64,000 bases of DNA from Pyrinomonas methylaliphatogenes (lineage in GTDB: Bacteria > Acidobacteriota > Blastocatellia > Pyrinomonadales > Pyrinomonadaceae), in contig NZ_CBXV010000008.1 of the NCBI RefSeq assembly GCF_000820845.2, forward strand, positions 728,705 to 792,704. The letters run 5' to 3'. The first letter of the stretch is position 1; every line of letters starts with the position of its first letter. The position numbers and the translations under genes were made by a program. Of this stretch, positions 26,132 through 35,940 are shown piece after piece. Under the pieces are notes generated by a model. It was given only the letters and a program-made list of their open reading frames with translations, ran no database searches and was not told where the DNA came from.

Positions 26132-27993
26132 TGGACGCCGTCTTCGGCATAAATCCGCTCGATCACATCGCGATACTTTTCGTCGATCACACGGCGTTTG
26201 ATCTTAAGCGTCGGCGTCAGTTCTCCGCCTTCGATGCTCAGTTCGCGCGCGAGCAGCGCGATGCGTTTGACGCGCTCGTACTGCGAAAAATCCTGCATCA
26301 AGCGATCGACTTCTCGCTGGACCAGCGCGACGATGCGCGGATCATGCGCCAGTTCCTCATCGGTCTTTTGGTCCACCGCCATCCCCTTTTCGGCGGCGAA
26401 GGAGCGCAACTTCTGCCAATCTGGAACGATGAGCGCGGCGGGGAAACGGCGCCCATCGCCGACGAGCACGGCTTGACTGACGAGCGGGGATTCTTTCAAC
26501 TTCTGCTCGATCGGTTGCGGCGCGATGTACTTGCCGCCCGAAGTCTTGAAAAGCTCTTTCTTGCGGTCGGTGATGATCAGGAATCCATCCCGGTCGAGCA
26601 TGCCGACATCGCCCGTTCTGAACCATCCATCTTCGGTGAAGGCGGCGCGCGTCTCTTCCGGCTTGTTGTAATAGCCGCGCATGACGTTCGGCCCGCGCAC
26701 TTCGATCTCGCCATCAGCCGCGATGCGCACTTCGACGTTTCTGATCGGTCGGCCCACCGTGCCGATGCGATTGGCCGAGAGCGTGCAGACGGAGATGACG
26801 GGCGAAGTTTCGGTTAGGCCATAACCTTGTAAGATCGTCAGTCCCGCGCCGGTGAAGATGTAGCCGAGTTCGGCGGGAAGCGCCGCGCCGCCCGAGACGA
26901 AGTAGCGCAGCCTTCCGCCGACCGCCTCTTTCCATTTCGAAAAGACGAGGCGCGACGCTAGACGGTGCTGCAGGGCGAGCGCGAACGGTACTCTCTCGCC
27001 GCCGAGCGTACGTTTGGCCCACTCCTTGCCGACTTCGATGGCCCAATCGAGCAGCTTCGCCTTGATCGGTCCGCCTGCGGCGGCGCGCTCGCGTATGCGC
27101 GCGTACATCTTCTCAAACAGACGCGGGACCGCAGCCATCACCGTCGGGCGGACCTCGCGCATGTTCTCGGCGAGCTTTTCGATCGACTCCGCGTAGTAGA
27201 CGCTGACGCCGAAATGCACATAAACGTACATCAAGAGCCTCTCGAAGACATGCGACAGCGGCAGGACTGAAAGGGCGACATCTCGTTCGTTCAAGCGCAA
27301 CTCGACGCAACTGTCAAGCAGATTCGAGACGAGATTCATGTGCGTGAGCATCACGCCTTTCGGCTCGCCCGTCGTCCCGGAAGTGTAGATCAACGTGGCG
27401 AGATCATCCGGGCGCACGGCGCGGGCGCTCTCTTCAACAAGATGCGGCCGCTCTTCGAGCAACGCGCGCCCGCGCTCTTCCAGTTCCGCCAGCGTCATCG
27501 CGCCCGCTTCGCGCGCTCCTTCCGGATCGAAGAAGATCACGCGCTCCAATGTCGGGCATGCGCGCACCTGCTCCGCGATGCGCGCGAAGGAAGCGCGATG
27601 TTGGATGAACAACGCGCGCGCCTGCGCATCGTCGAGTATGTAACGGACTTGCGCTGGAGCTTGCGTCGGATAGATGGGCACGTCTGTCGCACCGGCAAAT
27701 TGGCAACCGGCATCAGTAATGGTCCACTCGGGACGATTCTCCGAAAGAAGGGCGACGCGGTCGCCGCGACGTATGCCGAGAGAGCGAAGTCCAGCGGCCA
27801 CTCTGTGCGCGCGCGCGATAAACTCATCGGTCGAGATCGCGTGCCAGCGACCATCCCTTTTGTAATTGAGCATGTCCGGCTTGCGCACGTTGCGCGCGGC
27901 GCGTTCGAAGACTTCGACGAGCGTCGCCGGCTCATCCGGCGAAAGCGGCGTGCGCACCGGTTGCGCGATCTTGCTTTGCATCAGGGATGACAT
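26095..27993 (-). CDS. fadD: Long-chain acyl-CoA synthetase (FadD-like, FACS)
   Basis: 632 residues. The AMP-forming signature LIYTSGTTGEPKGVMLTHMN, the A5 motif GYGLTETSP, and GWFRTGDVG followed by ITDRKKELFKTSGGKYI (A7-A8-A10 motifs) are intact. The length and the mid region match long-chain acyl-CoA synthetases of the FAA1/FadD15 type. It activates fatty acids with ATP and CoA for degradation or lipid use. ATG 27993 has GAGG 7 bp before it; a GTG 12 bp earlier is possible. Its tail overlaps the hydrolase gene on the opposite strand by 37 bp. Confidence 0.92.
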   Translation of the reverse strand: MSSLMQSKIAQPVRTPLSPDEPATLVEVFERAARNVRKPDMLNYKRDGRWHAISTDEFIARAHRVAAGLRSLGIRRGDRVALLSENRPEWTITDAGCQFAGATDVPIYPTQAPAQVRYILDDAQARALFIQHRASFARIAEQVRACPTLERVIFFDPEGAREAGAMTLAELEERGRALLEERPHLVEESARAVRPDDLATLIYTSGTTGEPKGVMLTHMNLVSNLLDSCVELRLNERDVALSVLPLSHVFERLLMYVYVHFGVSVYYAESIEKLAENMREVRPTVMAAVPRLFEKMYARIRERAAAGGPIKAKLLDWAIEVGKEWAKRTLGGERVPFALALQHRLASRLVFSKWKEAVGGRLRYFVSGGAALPAELGYIFTGAGLTILQGYGLTETSPVISVCTLSANRIGTVGRPIRNVEVRIAADGEIEVRGPNVMRGYYNKPEETRAAFTEDGWFRTGDVGMLDRDGFLIITDRKKELFKTSGGKYIAPQPIEQKLKESPLVSQAVLVGDGRRFPAALIVPDWQKLRSFAAEKGMAVDQKTDEELAHDPRIVALVQREVDRLMQDFSQYERVKRIALLARELSIEGGELTPTLKIKRRVIDEKYRDVIERIYAEDGVHQTGGETTCSAP

Positions 27994-28263
27994 GACGCGC
28001 CTCACACTCCAATCGAAGATCGATCAGCAAATGGCCATGCCTTACGCTCGACGAGCGCCGTTCGATCTGCGCGCCCTATGTTCTGGTCCAGGCTGACCGC
28101 CATCCCATCGGCCCCAAGCGATCGGACGGCGCCGCCCGTCAAAATCACCGTTCTGCGCCTCGGCTTCAGGACCTCTTTGAGAACTCGCGAATCGCGCCCG
28201 CCACATCAGAACAGGGTTCGCGCGAAAGTTACGGCATCATTCGCACTAGGGCGGTCGCCCCTT

Positions 28264-28875
28264 CTATTGCGCGCACACGCCGTTCAAGAAAACATCCAGC
28301 ACGTGATCGGCCATCGGCGCGAGTTTGTATCGCTTCTTCGATAGTATCCAGTTGGTCGCCATCTCGTCGAGCGCTCCGAAGAAGATTTTTGCCGCTATCT
28401 TCGCGTTCAAATCGGCGCGGAAGATCCCGGCCCTCTGCCCTTCTTCCAGAACTTCGCGGATGATGCCGAGGTATTCGGCCAGCCCGGCGGCGGAGAACTC
28501 TTCCATGAACTTGATCGAGCCGCGAAGCTCGACTTGAAAGACGACCGCTAGATCGCGATCCGCGCCCAAGCGTTCGAGATGAAGCCGCGCGATGCGGCGG
28601 AGCTTCTCGCGCGGATCGCTGATCTCGGCCAATTGCTGTCGTCCTTCGGCGATCGCCTCTTCCATCGTGCGATCGAAGATGGAGTGAAGGATCTCCTCCT
28701 TGCTGCGAAAGTAGAGGTAGACGGTCCCGTCGGCCACGCCCGCCGCGCGCGCGATGTCGGCGACCTTCGCGTTGAAATATCCGTAGCGAGCGAACACGCT
28801 GGTGGCGGCGCGCAGGATGGCTTCGCGCTTGTCAGCAGCAGCCGGACGCTGCGGTAAAGATCGAACGGTGCTCAT
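28264..28875 (-). CDS. TetR-family regulator, FadR(YsiA)-like
   Basis: 203 residues. An N-terminal helix-turn-helix (KREAILRAATSVFARYGYFNAKVADIARAAGVADGTVYLYF) and a ligand-binding part with RSKEEILHSIFD and VVFQVELRGSIKFMEEF, typical of the FadR branch of TetR that binds long-chain acyl-CoA and represses fatty-acid degradation genes. A matching operator lies 11 bp upstream of its start codon (28886-28911), so autoregulation is likely. fadD lies just downstream on the same strand (270-bp gap), which fits the proposed role. Confidence 0.88.
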   Translation of the reverse strand: MSTVRSLPQRPAAADKREAILRAATSVFARYGYFNAKVADIARAAGVADGTVYLYFRSKEEILHSIFDRTMEEAIAEGRQQLAEISDPREKLRRIARLHLERLGADRDLAVVFQVELRGSIKFMEEFSAAGLAEYLGIIREVLEEGQRAGIFRADLNAKIAAKIFFGALDEMATNWILSKKRYKLAPMADHVLDVFLNGVCAQ

Positions 28876-28885
28876 GATCTAGGAC

Positions 28886-28911
28886 GCTGGGTGAATGATG
28901 GTTCACTCAGC
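28886..28911. promoter_or_regulatory. Probable FadR/TetR operator
   Basis: An imperfect inverted repeat with core TGAATGATGGTTCA (28892-28905) and outer arms GCTG/CAGC. The TGAAT...TTCA pattern resembles the site known for Bacillus FadR-type TetR proteins (TGAATGAMTANTCATTCA). It sits 11-36 bp upstream of the regulator's ATG, placed to block its promoter. Confidence 0.65.
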
Positions 28912-29031
28912 GGCGTCTAGACTATCGCGCTTTTCGCCGATGCGCAACGGCGGGACAGGCTTTTGCATGGGTTTGAATCAAGACCTCTGGCGGTTGAGGA
29001 AGCGAAGGCAGCTCTGGAGCTTGGCGATTGG

Positions 29032-29114
29032 CGGAGGGGACAGGACTCGAACCTGCAAGCCCTTTCGGGCGGCGGTTTTCAAGACCGCTGCATTACCAAT
29101 TATGCTACCCCTCC
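29032..29114 (-). tRNA. tRNA-Ser (anticodon UGA)
   Basis: 83 nt on the minus strand, class II. The acceptor stem is GGAGGGG/CCCCTCC, the D stem GCAT/ATGC, the anticodon stem-loop GCGGT-CTTGAAA-ACCGC with anticodon TGA, a 15-nt variable arm with GCCC-GAAA-GGGC, and the T arm GCAGG-TTCGAGT-CCTGT. Discriminator G; CCA is not encoded. The surrounding 432-bp gap (28876-29307) also holds the TetR operator and the tRNA promoter. Protein reading frames here are artefacts of the tRNA. Confidence 0.95.
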
Positions 29115-29127
29115 GCACCGAAGTTCT

Positions 29128-29157
29128 TTTATAACGCAAAGGATGGTCGTCTCTCAA
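29128..29157 (-). promoter_or_regulatory. Sigma-70 promoter of tRNA-Ser
   Basis: Read on the minus strand: TTGAGA (29157-29152), an 18-bp spacer and TATAAA (29133-29128), 14 bp before the mature 5' end of the tRNA. Confidence 0.7.
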
Positions 29158-29307
29158 CCCCCGCCCACCTCTCTTTGATGTCAGCCAGCCGCGCGAGGAT
29201 CAGCTCGGCGCGGCCCTTCTTTTTTCGCCATCGCCGCTTCTGATCTCGCAAGATTGCAGCTGGCGGTTTTCCGCGCGAAGCGAGAAGCGCGGTATGATTC
29301 TGAGTTT

Positions 29308-31293
29308 ATGGGCGAGGCTTTAACTTTGTTGCAGGATCTGCTCGTGCTGCTTTTGGCCGCCGTGCCAATCGCTTTTCTCTTCAGGCGGCTCAATCTGCCA
29401 GTCATCGTCGGTTTCATGATGGCCGGGGTGTTGATCGGCCCTTACGGCTTGCGTTTGATTCGCGAGCCAGCGGCCATCGAAGCTTTGGCCGAAATAGGCG
29501 TCGTCCTTCTGCTCTTCAGCATCGGGCTCGAATTCTCCCTGCGGAACATCATCGAGATGCGGCGCGCCGTGCTGTTAGGCGGCGGATTGCAAGTCGGAGC
29601 GACGGCGCTCGCCACCGCGCTTATCACTGCGCTCGCTGGGCGCTCTTGGGGACAGGCCATCTTCTTTGGATTCCTTTTCGCCGTCTCGAGCACGACCATC
29701 TTGCTGCGCAGCTACGTCGAACGCGCGGAGATAGATGCGCCGCATGGGCGCGTCGCCGTCAGCATCTCGCTCTTTCAGGATTTGAGCACGGTGCCGATGA
29801 TGTTGCTGATCCCAGTGCTTAGCGGCCAGGGGGGCGCGTCTTGGCCACGGATCTTCTCGCGACTCGGGATCGCTCTGTTAGCCATCGCCGCCATTATCTT
29901 CACCGCGCGCGCCGTCGTCCCGTTCCTCTTACGCCACATCGTCGCGCTCAGGAGCAGCGAAGTCTTCATCATCTTCATCGTGCTTGTTAGCTTGGGCACT
30001 GCGTGGCTGACATCGGAGATCGGGCTGTCGCTCGCGCTCGGCGCTTTCATCGCCGGACTGGTCTTATCCGAATCCGAGTATAGTCATCAGATCGTCGCCG
30101 ACGTGCTGCCCTTCCGCGACGTGTTCAACAGCATCTTCTTCATCTCGATCGGCATGTTGCTATCACTGAATGCGTTGCTGGCCGATTTTCCAATCGTCCT
30201 GTTATGGACGGCGGCGCTCATCTTCGGGAAGGCGGCGCTTGCGTTCTTCGCCGTGCGCGCGCTCGGGCGTTCGACGCGCATCGCGGCGATGACCGCTCTG
30301 GGATTGGCCCAGACGGGCGAGTTCTCTTTCGTCCTCGCGCAGGCTGGCTATCCGCAAGGCCTATTGTCGGAGATCGATTATCAACGTTTCATCGCCGCGT
30401 CTATCATCTCGATGGCCACTTCGCCCTTTTTGATCAACGTCGCGCCGCGCCTCGGTTACGCTTTGCAGTCGCTCATCAGATCGCGCGAGCCGGAAGATGA
30501 AGAGGCCGGCCCGAACGAGGCCGAATTGCCGCGCGATCACGTCATCGTCGTCGGCTACGGTTTGAACGGGCGGAATCTGGCGCGCGTTCTGCGCCGCACG
30601 GGGATCCCTTACATCGTCGTCGAGCTCAATCCCGAAACGGTGCGCGAAGCGGCGGCGCAAGGCGAACGGATCATCTACGGCGATGCGACGCGGCGCGAAG
30701 TTCTGCACCGCGTCGGAGCGGAGCGCGCGCGCGTCCTCGTGCTGGCGATCTCCGACCCGACGGCGACGCGCCACGCCGTGCAGCTTGCGCGTCAACTCAA
30801 CCCGCGGCTTCACATCATCGTCCGCACGCGCTACATGATCGAGCTTCCGGAGCTGTTGCGCTTGGGCGCCAATGACGTGATCCCGGAAGAGTTCGAAACG
30901 AGCATCGAGATCTTCTCGCGCGTGTTGCGCGAGTATGGCGTCGCGCGCCACGAAATACAGCAGCATGTCAACGAGATCCGCCGCGAGGGCTATCAGATGC
31001 TCCGTTCGCCGTCGCTCCCTGTGATCGAGGCGGGCGAGTTGGCGGAAGCGTTGAGCTCCGCCGCGACGGAGACGATCTTGATCGAAGAGGGTTCTCCCGC
31101 TGTGGGGAAGAGTCTCGGCGAATTGGACCTGCGAAGGACCACTGGAGCGACCGTCATCGCGGCCATTCGCGACGGTCAGACGGAGATCAATCCCGGTCCA
31201 GAATACGCGGTCAACGTCGGAGACGTGCTGGTTCTGCTCGGCAACCCCTGGCAGATAGCGCGGGCCATCGAGATTCTCGACGAAAATCGATAA
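29308..31293 (+). CDS. CPA2-family cation/proton antiporter with TrkA domains (Kef-like)
   Basis: 661 residues. The first 390 residues are a multi-helix antiporter core (Na_H_exchanger type) with LPVIVGFMMAGVLIGPYGL, LLLFSIGLEFSL and LGLAQTGEFSFVLAQ. Residues about 410-530 are a TrkA-N nucleotide-binding domain (VIVVGYGLNGRNLARVLRRTGIPYIVVELN) and the last 90 residues a TrkA-C domain (GELDLRRTTGATVIAAIRDG). This is the KefB/KefC and YhaU-type plan: K+/H+ or Na+/H+ exchange gated by a cytoplasmic ligand. ATG 29308 precedes the first hydrophobic helix. No glutathione-linked KefF/G is adjacent. Confidence 0.9.
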   Translation: MGEALTLLQDLLVLLLAAVPIAFLFRRLNLPVIVGFMMAGVLIGPYGLRLIREPAAIEALAEIGVVLLLFSIGLEFSLRNIIEMRRAVLLGGGLQVGATALATALITALAGRSWGQAIFFGFLFAVSSTTILLRSYVERAEIDAPHGRVAVSISLFQDLSTVPMMLLIPVLSGQGGASWPRIFSRLGIALLAIAAIIFTARAVVPFLLRHIVALRSSEVFIIFIVLVSLGTAWLTSEIGLSLALGAFIAGLVLSESEYSHQIVADVLPFRDVFNSIFFISIGMLLSLNALLADFPIVLLWTAALIFGKAALAFFAVRALGRSTRIAAMTALGLAQTGEFSFVLAQAGYPQGLLSEIDYQRFIAASIISMATSPFLINVAPRLGYALQSLIRSREPEDEEAGPNEAELPRDHVIVVGYGLNGRNLARVLRRTGIPYIVVELNPETVREAAAQGERIIYGDATRREVLHRVGAERARVLVLAISDPTATRHAVQLARQLNPRLHIIVRTRYMIELPELLRLGANDVIPEEFETSIEIFSRVLREYGVARHEIQQHVNEIRREGYQMLRSPSLPVIEAGELAEALSSAATETILIEEGSPAVGKSLGELDLRRTTGATVIAAIRDGQTEINPGPEYAVNVGDVLVLLGNPWQIARAIEILDENR

Positions 31294-31464
31294 GGGGGCA
31301 TCGGTCGAACAGATGGCAGAGAGCGGGGAGAGGCGCTTGGCCAGCTTGCCCCGCGCAAGTCGAACGCGGCTCGCGCGAATCGCAGACCGAGGCGAGCTTC
31401 GGAAGCGTTGCTTCTAGATCGCCGATCGATGACTATCTGTCGGGGCGAAGTCGGCGTCGCTCGT

Positions 31465-34400
31465 TCAAGTCGTCAGCCTCCTGTAAATGGCGGGCAAACG
31501 TTCGGGCAAGGAGAGCACGTCGTCGATGATCGTGTAGCCGACTTCGCCGTAAAGATCGCGCAGTTCGGCTTCCGAGTCGCGGTCGATCGTGATGCAGAAC
31601 GGGATGATCCCGGCCATGCGCGCTTGGCGCAAAGCCTCGCGCACATCATCGCGCGCGTAACGCGCGTCGCCGTAGTCATGATCGTACGGTCGCCCGTCCG
31701 AAAGGACGATCAGAAGGCGCGTGCGCGCTTCGCGGCGCGCAAGTCGCGCCGTCGCGTGGCGGATCGCCGCGCCCAAGCGCGTGTTGTGCTGATAGGTGAT
31801 GCCGCCGATACGCCGTTCGATCTCTTCCGTGAATCGTTCGTCGAAATCCTTGACGACGTAGAATTTCACGTTGCGCCGTCCCTCGCTCGTAAACCCGTAG
31901 ATGGCGTAGGCGTCGCCTACGGCTTCGAGCGCTTCGCTCATCAGAATGAGCCCCTCTTTCTCGATATCGATGATGCGGCGGCCCGGGTGCGTATAAGGTT
32001 GCAGCGGATTGCGCCCGATGGTGCGCGCCGTCGAAGATGACTGGTCCAGCAAGAAAGAGACGGCGACGTTGCGCTCGCGCCGCAAACGCTTCGTGTAGAT
32101 GCGCTCGGATTGCTGGCCATCGGCGCGGCGGTCGGTCACGTAATCTATCACCGCATTCAAGTCGTATTCTTCGCCGTCGAGTTCGCCACGCACGCGACGC
32201 AGCCCTTCCGGTTTCATCAACTGGAATTGATTGCGGATGGCCGAGATCAACCCTCGGTAACGCGAGCGCGTCGATTCGACGAAAGAGCGATCGCCCGTTT
32301 TGACGCTCTTCTCGATGACGCGGCACCACGCTACGCGATGGTCCATCAATTCGCGATCCCATTCATCGTAGAGGTAAGCGGTCTCGCCCGGCTCGAGCGG
32401 TTGTTCGGGCGCCTCCGCGCTGGTCCATCGCTCCGGCCCATCGAGCGCGTCGGCCTCTTGTTCGAGGTTTTCGAGCGCCCACGCGCTGAATAACTCGCGC
32501 GCTTCGCGCTGCCGCTCGCGTTCGCGCGGCGTCGCCTCGCGCGCTTCGCGCGCTCGTTGATCGCGCCCCGAATCACGCCCTTCGGTTTCATCGTTCGCCT
32601 CGCCCTGCTGCGAAGAGTCTTCGGGCGCCACTGAACGGAAGAGCGCATAGACGCGGCTCGTCGCCATCAGCGTATCGGCGACCGTAACCGTTGGGCCGGT
32701 CAAGTAGTCGGCGACGATGCTCTCCAGTTCGCTGACGATCTGACCGTAGAACTGACGCGCATCATCGCGCGCGCCGCCACAAAGTGTGATCTGAAAGAGC
32801 AGTTCGAAGGGGATAATGTTGATCGGCAGATCGGCGATGCGCGGGCGCGTTGCGCGCAGATGTTCGCGCACGAGATCGAGATCGCGTGCCAAGCCGCGGT
32901 ACTTGCGCCGCAAGAGCCGATCGATGCGCCCGTTCTCCAATGTCGAGAAGATCCGCGTCGCGAGCGCTTTCTGCGGAAAGAGGGCGAGCACCGCGCGATA
33001 GTCGCCATCCTCCGGCAGCGCACGCCGTCGCTCGCGCAGCAGGCGCGCCTCCTCTTCGGGCGGGAGCGCCGCTTCGCCTTTGGTCGGGTCGTTGATGTAG
33101 CCGTTGAGCGAAAAAGCGTCGAGCGCATCGACATTTTCCGGCGCATAAAGCTCTGCGATCGATTCGTAGGCGGCGCGCAATTCGGGCGTGCCGCGCGCGT
33201 GCGTGCCGAACTCTATCTGACCGGCAGCGTGCGCGGCCAGAACTTTGTAGAGGCGGAAATTGAGCGCTTCGGTCTCAAACTCGGCGACGTTCGGCGGCAG
33301 ATGAATCGTCCGTCCGTCGTTGATGCGCGCTTCGTTGCTTGCGTGAACGAGCGGCGCGATCTCGACTTCGCGCCCCGTCAAGGCTTCGACGTAAAGGCGC
33401 AGCGTCGCCGCGACCTGCTCGAGCGTCAGTCCGGCGCCGGATCTGAGCGCCTCGTTGCTCTGGCGCGTTTCGAGCGCATAGTAGCTGCGACGCGCTTTAG
33501 CGTCCGCCTCGCGCCGCAGTCCCTCCGCCGCCCACGCTTCGAATTGCTCGAGCGTCGAGGAGCGGAGAGCTGAGGGGGCCGAACGGAAACAGGCGATGGC
33601 CGCCTCGGTGTCAGCCTGGGCGACTTGTCGCGCCGCAGCGATGATACGCCGCAGAGTCTCCGGCCCCGCCGCATGCTCGCGCAAAATGGTCCGCGCGATC
33701 TCCGGGCCAACGCGCGCCAAAGCGATGGCTGAGGAACTCGAATGCTCGCCGACGATCCTCAGAAGGCTGGTCCAGTCGGCGAAGGTTTCGGGCGCGAGAC
33801 GCAGCAATTCGCTGCCGGCGGCGAAAGCGCGCAGAGCCACCGCTCCGCCGTATTCCAACATCCTTTCCGTGTGCCGGAACAGTCTATGCGCCTCTTCAAA
33901 GCTCAGGCGGTCGAGGCCTGTTGGAAGAAGAGCCCAAAAGTCTGCGGCGATGCCGCCAGCCCGGGCGGCGAGGGATGCGGCTAGAGCGATCGCTTCGCGC
34001 ATGATCTCATGGCGTGACGCGCCGAACTGATCGACTCGCCCCGCCACTTTTGCCGCTCGGTCGAGAAAATCGGCGCTGTGTTTGGCTGATCGCCGCGCGA
34101 TCTCGAGCGCTACTTCTAGGATCCCGCACAGCTCTTCATCGCTTTCGACCAATTGCCGTAGCGCCGCCGTTCGCCGATAGGTCGAAAGCGCGATCGAGCT
34201 AGAGAGCGCCATCTGTCGCAGGCAGATCTGAAAGGTGAGCTTGCGCGCGTCGCTCCTAAGCTCGGCGAGGTGCGCCACGCCTTGCGCGAAGAAGCTCTGT
34301 CCCGCCTCATGATTGGACATCGCTAAACGCCTGCCCATCTCGCCCCACGCGCGCAGTTCTTCCGCTTCGAGATGCTGTGCCGCTTCGGGGGCCGCGCGCA

Positions 34401-34599
34401 GGAACTCGGCGCTCGCGCGCAAGCTGATCATGGCGAGCGCCGCGCTCACCTCCACCGCAACGCGCGCGCGATCCGCGGGCAGACTGCGCAAACGGCGCAG
34501 TAGCTCGACGAACCGCTGCCGCTCGTTCGGATTGGCGATGGCGCGCAAGCGTTCGCGCCAATCCTTGCTGAGCGGACGTTCCTGCTCGGTTTCGAACAT
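31465..34599 (-). CDS. Large VWA-domain protein, NorD/CbbO/CoxE-like
   Basis: 1,044 residues. Residues about 1-620 are almost entirely helical with no known catalytic motif. A linker of about 90 residues is rich in Glu, Arg and Asp. Residues about 840-1040 are a von Willebrand A domain with a complete metal site: [11 protein letters not shown] (DxSxS), [10 protein letters not shown] (Thr) and VLSDGRPYD (Asp). Such proteins pair with MoxR-type AAA+ ATPases as metal- or cofactor-inserting or assembly chaperones (NorQD, CbbQO, RavA-ViaA); a MoxR gene lies upstream on the same strand. Much longer than NorD. ATG 34599 is preceded by AGAAGG. Confidence 0.85.
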   Translation of the reverse strand: MFETEQERPLSKDWRERLRAIANPNERQRFVELLRRLRSLPADRARVAVEVSAALAMISLRASAEFLRAAPEAAQHLEAEELRAWGEMGRRLAMSNHEAGQSFFAQGVAHLAELRSDARKLTFQICLRQMALSSSIALSTYRRTAALRQLVESDEELCGILEVALEIARRSAKHSADFLDRAAKVAGRVDQFGASRHEIMREAIALAASLAARAGGIAADFWALLPTGLDRLSFEEAHRLFRHTERMLEYGGAVALRAFAAGSELLRLAPETFADWTSLLRIVGEHSSSSAIALARVGPEIARTILREHAAGPETLRRIIAAARQVAQADTEAAIACFRSAPSALRSSTLEQFEAWAAEGLRREADAKARRSYYALETRQSNEALRSGAGLTLEQVAATLRLYVEALTGREVEIAPLVHASNEARINDGRTIHLPPNVAEFETEALNFRLYKVLAAHAAGQIEFGTHARGTPELRAAYESIAELYAPENVDALDAFSLNGYINDPTKGEAALPPEEEARLLRERRRALPEDGDYRAVLALFPQKALATRIFSTLENGRIDRLLRRKYRGLARDLDLVREHLRATRPRIADLPINIIPFELLFQITLCGGARDDARQFYGQIVSELESIVADYLTGPTVTVADTLMATSRVYALFRSVAPEDSSQQGEANDETEGRDSGRDQRAREAREATPRERERQREARELFSAWALENLEQEADALDGPERWTSAEAPEQPLEPGETAYLYDEWDRELMDHRVAWCRVIEKSVKTGDRSFVESTRSRYRGLISAIRNQFQLMKPEGLRRVRGELDGEEYDLNAVIDYVTDRRADGQQSERIYTKRLRRERNVAVSFLLDQSSSTARTIGRNPLQPYTHPGRRIIDIEKEGLILMSEALEAVGDAYAIYGFTSEGRRNVKFYVVKDFDERFTEEIERRIGGITYQHNTRLGAAIRHATARLARREARTRLLIVLSDGRPYDHDYGDARYARDDVREALRQARMAGIIPFCITIDRDSEAELRDLYGEVGYTIIDDVLSLPERLPAIYRRLTT

Positions 34600-34676
34600 G
34601 TAGCCTTCTTCGCGTTCGTCCACCGCTTAATTCTTAGATGCTCAAAGGGGCTTCAAGCGACCCCTTAAAACCGAAG

Positions 34677-34704
34677 CGCCCGAACCCTGGCGCAGATTCG
34701 GGCG
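34677..34704 (-). terminator. Probable terminator of the 34733-35308 gene
   Basis: On the minus strand CGCCCGAA (34704-34697) pairs with 34684-34677 around a 12-base loop, and CTTCGGTTTT follows. A second smaller hairpin (AAGGGG/CCCCTT) lies just beyond. If active, it would limit read-through into the VWA gene. Confidence 0.6.
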
Positions 34705-34732
34705 ACTTACGATCATCGTTTTGCGCTCACGG

Positions 34733-35308
34733 TCAACCGATGAACATCTCCTCTTCGCCGTAGGATTGATTGATCGGCTTCGGCGTCGGCGCCGTGAGGA
34801 CTTCCAGCCCGCGCCGGATGCCGGCCATGATCGCCGCAAGCTCGCGCGCCGGATCGACGATGCGCGATTGAATGAAGCGCGTCGTGGCGACGACCTGCGC
34901 GTGCGTTTCGTCTATTGAGCGACTGATCATTTCGACTTTGTCACGCGCCGTCTCGACCGAATGGCTCACCAGATCTCTGATCTCACGCATCTCGTCGCGG
35001 ACGATCGCCGTCGACTCGGAAAGGTGCAACGCAGCGGTTGAGAGGTGGCCCGACATCTCTTGAATCTGCCCGGCGATCTCGCGCCCTTGCGCCGTCATCT
35101 TTCGCACCTCTTCGCTCAATGCCGACAGGCGTTCGAGCATCGGCTCGACGCGCTTTTCGACCGCCGCCACCGTGCGCGAGATGCGCCCGATCGCCACGGC
35201 GATGAACAGGATCGTCAAAGCGATGATGACGAACGAAGCGGCGATGATGACCAGGATCCAGAAGAGCGGATCGTCGGTGCTGATTTGCAGAGCGAGTAGA
35301 CTACGCAC
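34733..35308 (-). CDS. Single-pass membrane protein with coiled coil (DUF948/YtxG-like)
   Basis: 191 residues. One membrane helix (DPLFWILVIIAASFVIIALTILFIAVAIG) near the N-terminus, then a long helical region with heptad-like spacing (about 40-170). The order helix-then-coil and the phrase RTVAAVEKRVEPMLERLSALSEEVRKMT resemble DUF948/YtxG proteins, which often sit beside YtxH genes, as here. Function not established. GTG 35308 follows GGAG. Confidence 0.75.
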   Translation of the reverse strand: MRSLLALQISTDDPLFWILVIIAASFVIIALTILFIAVAIGRISRTVAAVEKRVEPMLERLSALSEEVRKMTAQGREIAGQIQEMSGHLSTAALHLSESTAIVRDEMREIRDLVSHSVETARDKVEMISRSIDETHAQVVATTRFIQSRIVDPARELAAIMAGIRRGLEVLTAPTPKPINQSYGEEEMFIG

Positions 35309-35402
35309 GGCTGACTCCGGTTTCCTTATTGATCACATGGCTCGAGGCCATGAAACCAACCTCCTCGAAGCGAAAGCGCGAGCCGAAAATGGGCCCTTGC
35401 CC

Positions 35403-35789
35403 TTACGACTCGGGCTCGAAAGCGCCGGATAGTTCCGTTCGGCGCTTCTCTTCGACGTAGGCTTGTTTGCCAGCCTCGATGGCCGCCGAGATCTGTTCCC
35501 CTTTGCGCGCTGCCGCTTCGCGGGCGGCTTCGGCCAGCTCGCTCGCTTTCTGCGCCGCCGTCGAATAGTACTCGCCCGCTTTGGCTCCGAGTTGCGCGGC
35601 GGCTTCGCGCGTGCGGTCAACGCCTCGCCGCGTCGCATCGGCGAGGTCGCTGCGGAGTTCGCGCCCCGGTTTCGGGGCGAATAGCAAGGCGATGATGGCT
35701 CCGATGGTGCCGCCGATCAGAAAATATGTCAGCCGCGTCGAAAGCTCCGTTCCCGTCTCGGCGCGAGTGATCGGTTCTTGTGCGCTCAT
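35403..35789 (-). CDS. YtxH-domain membrane protein
   Basis: 128 residues. LTYFLIGGTIGAIIALLFAPKPGRELRSDLAD is the YtxH signature: one membrane helix ending in LFAPKxGxELR. It is followed by an alanine-rich amphipathic helical region (about 50-115), LEA-like. The ATG at 35789 is well placed behind AGGGGGGAGAG; a longer frame is less likely. Small YtxH proteins are often stress-linked and function is unknown. It is transcribed from the MoxR side of the cluster. Confidence 0.85.
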   Translation of the reverse strand: MSAQEPITRAETGTELSTRLTYFLIGGTIGAIIALLFAPKPGRELRSDLADATRRGVDRTREAAAQLGAKAGEYYSTAAQKASELAEAAREAAARKGEQISAAIEAGKQAYVEEKRRTELSGAFEPES

Positions 35790-35940
35790 TGGATTCTCTC
35801 CCCCCTGAACGTTAGTTGTCCTCAAAATTGGACCGAAAAACAACTATAGCAAATGGCCCTCGCGACGGGCAAGGAGCTTAAATTCGAACGCTCTTCGAAT
35901 GTGAGCGAGGAAGACGAGGTTCGGCTGGGTTCGGTGGCGA

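Noticed and set aside
28895-29178. Small plus-strand proteins around 29 kb
   Set aside because: They read through the tRNA-Ser gene; fragments of this kind are a known annotation artefact.
31294-31464. Repeat pair between the antiporter and VWA genes
   Set aside because: AGGCG...AGC...TTGC occurs twice about 60 bp apart, but only with several gaps; not distinguishable from chance by eye.
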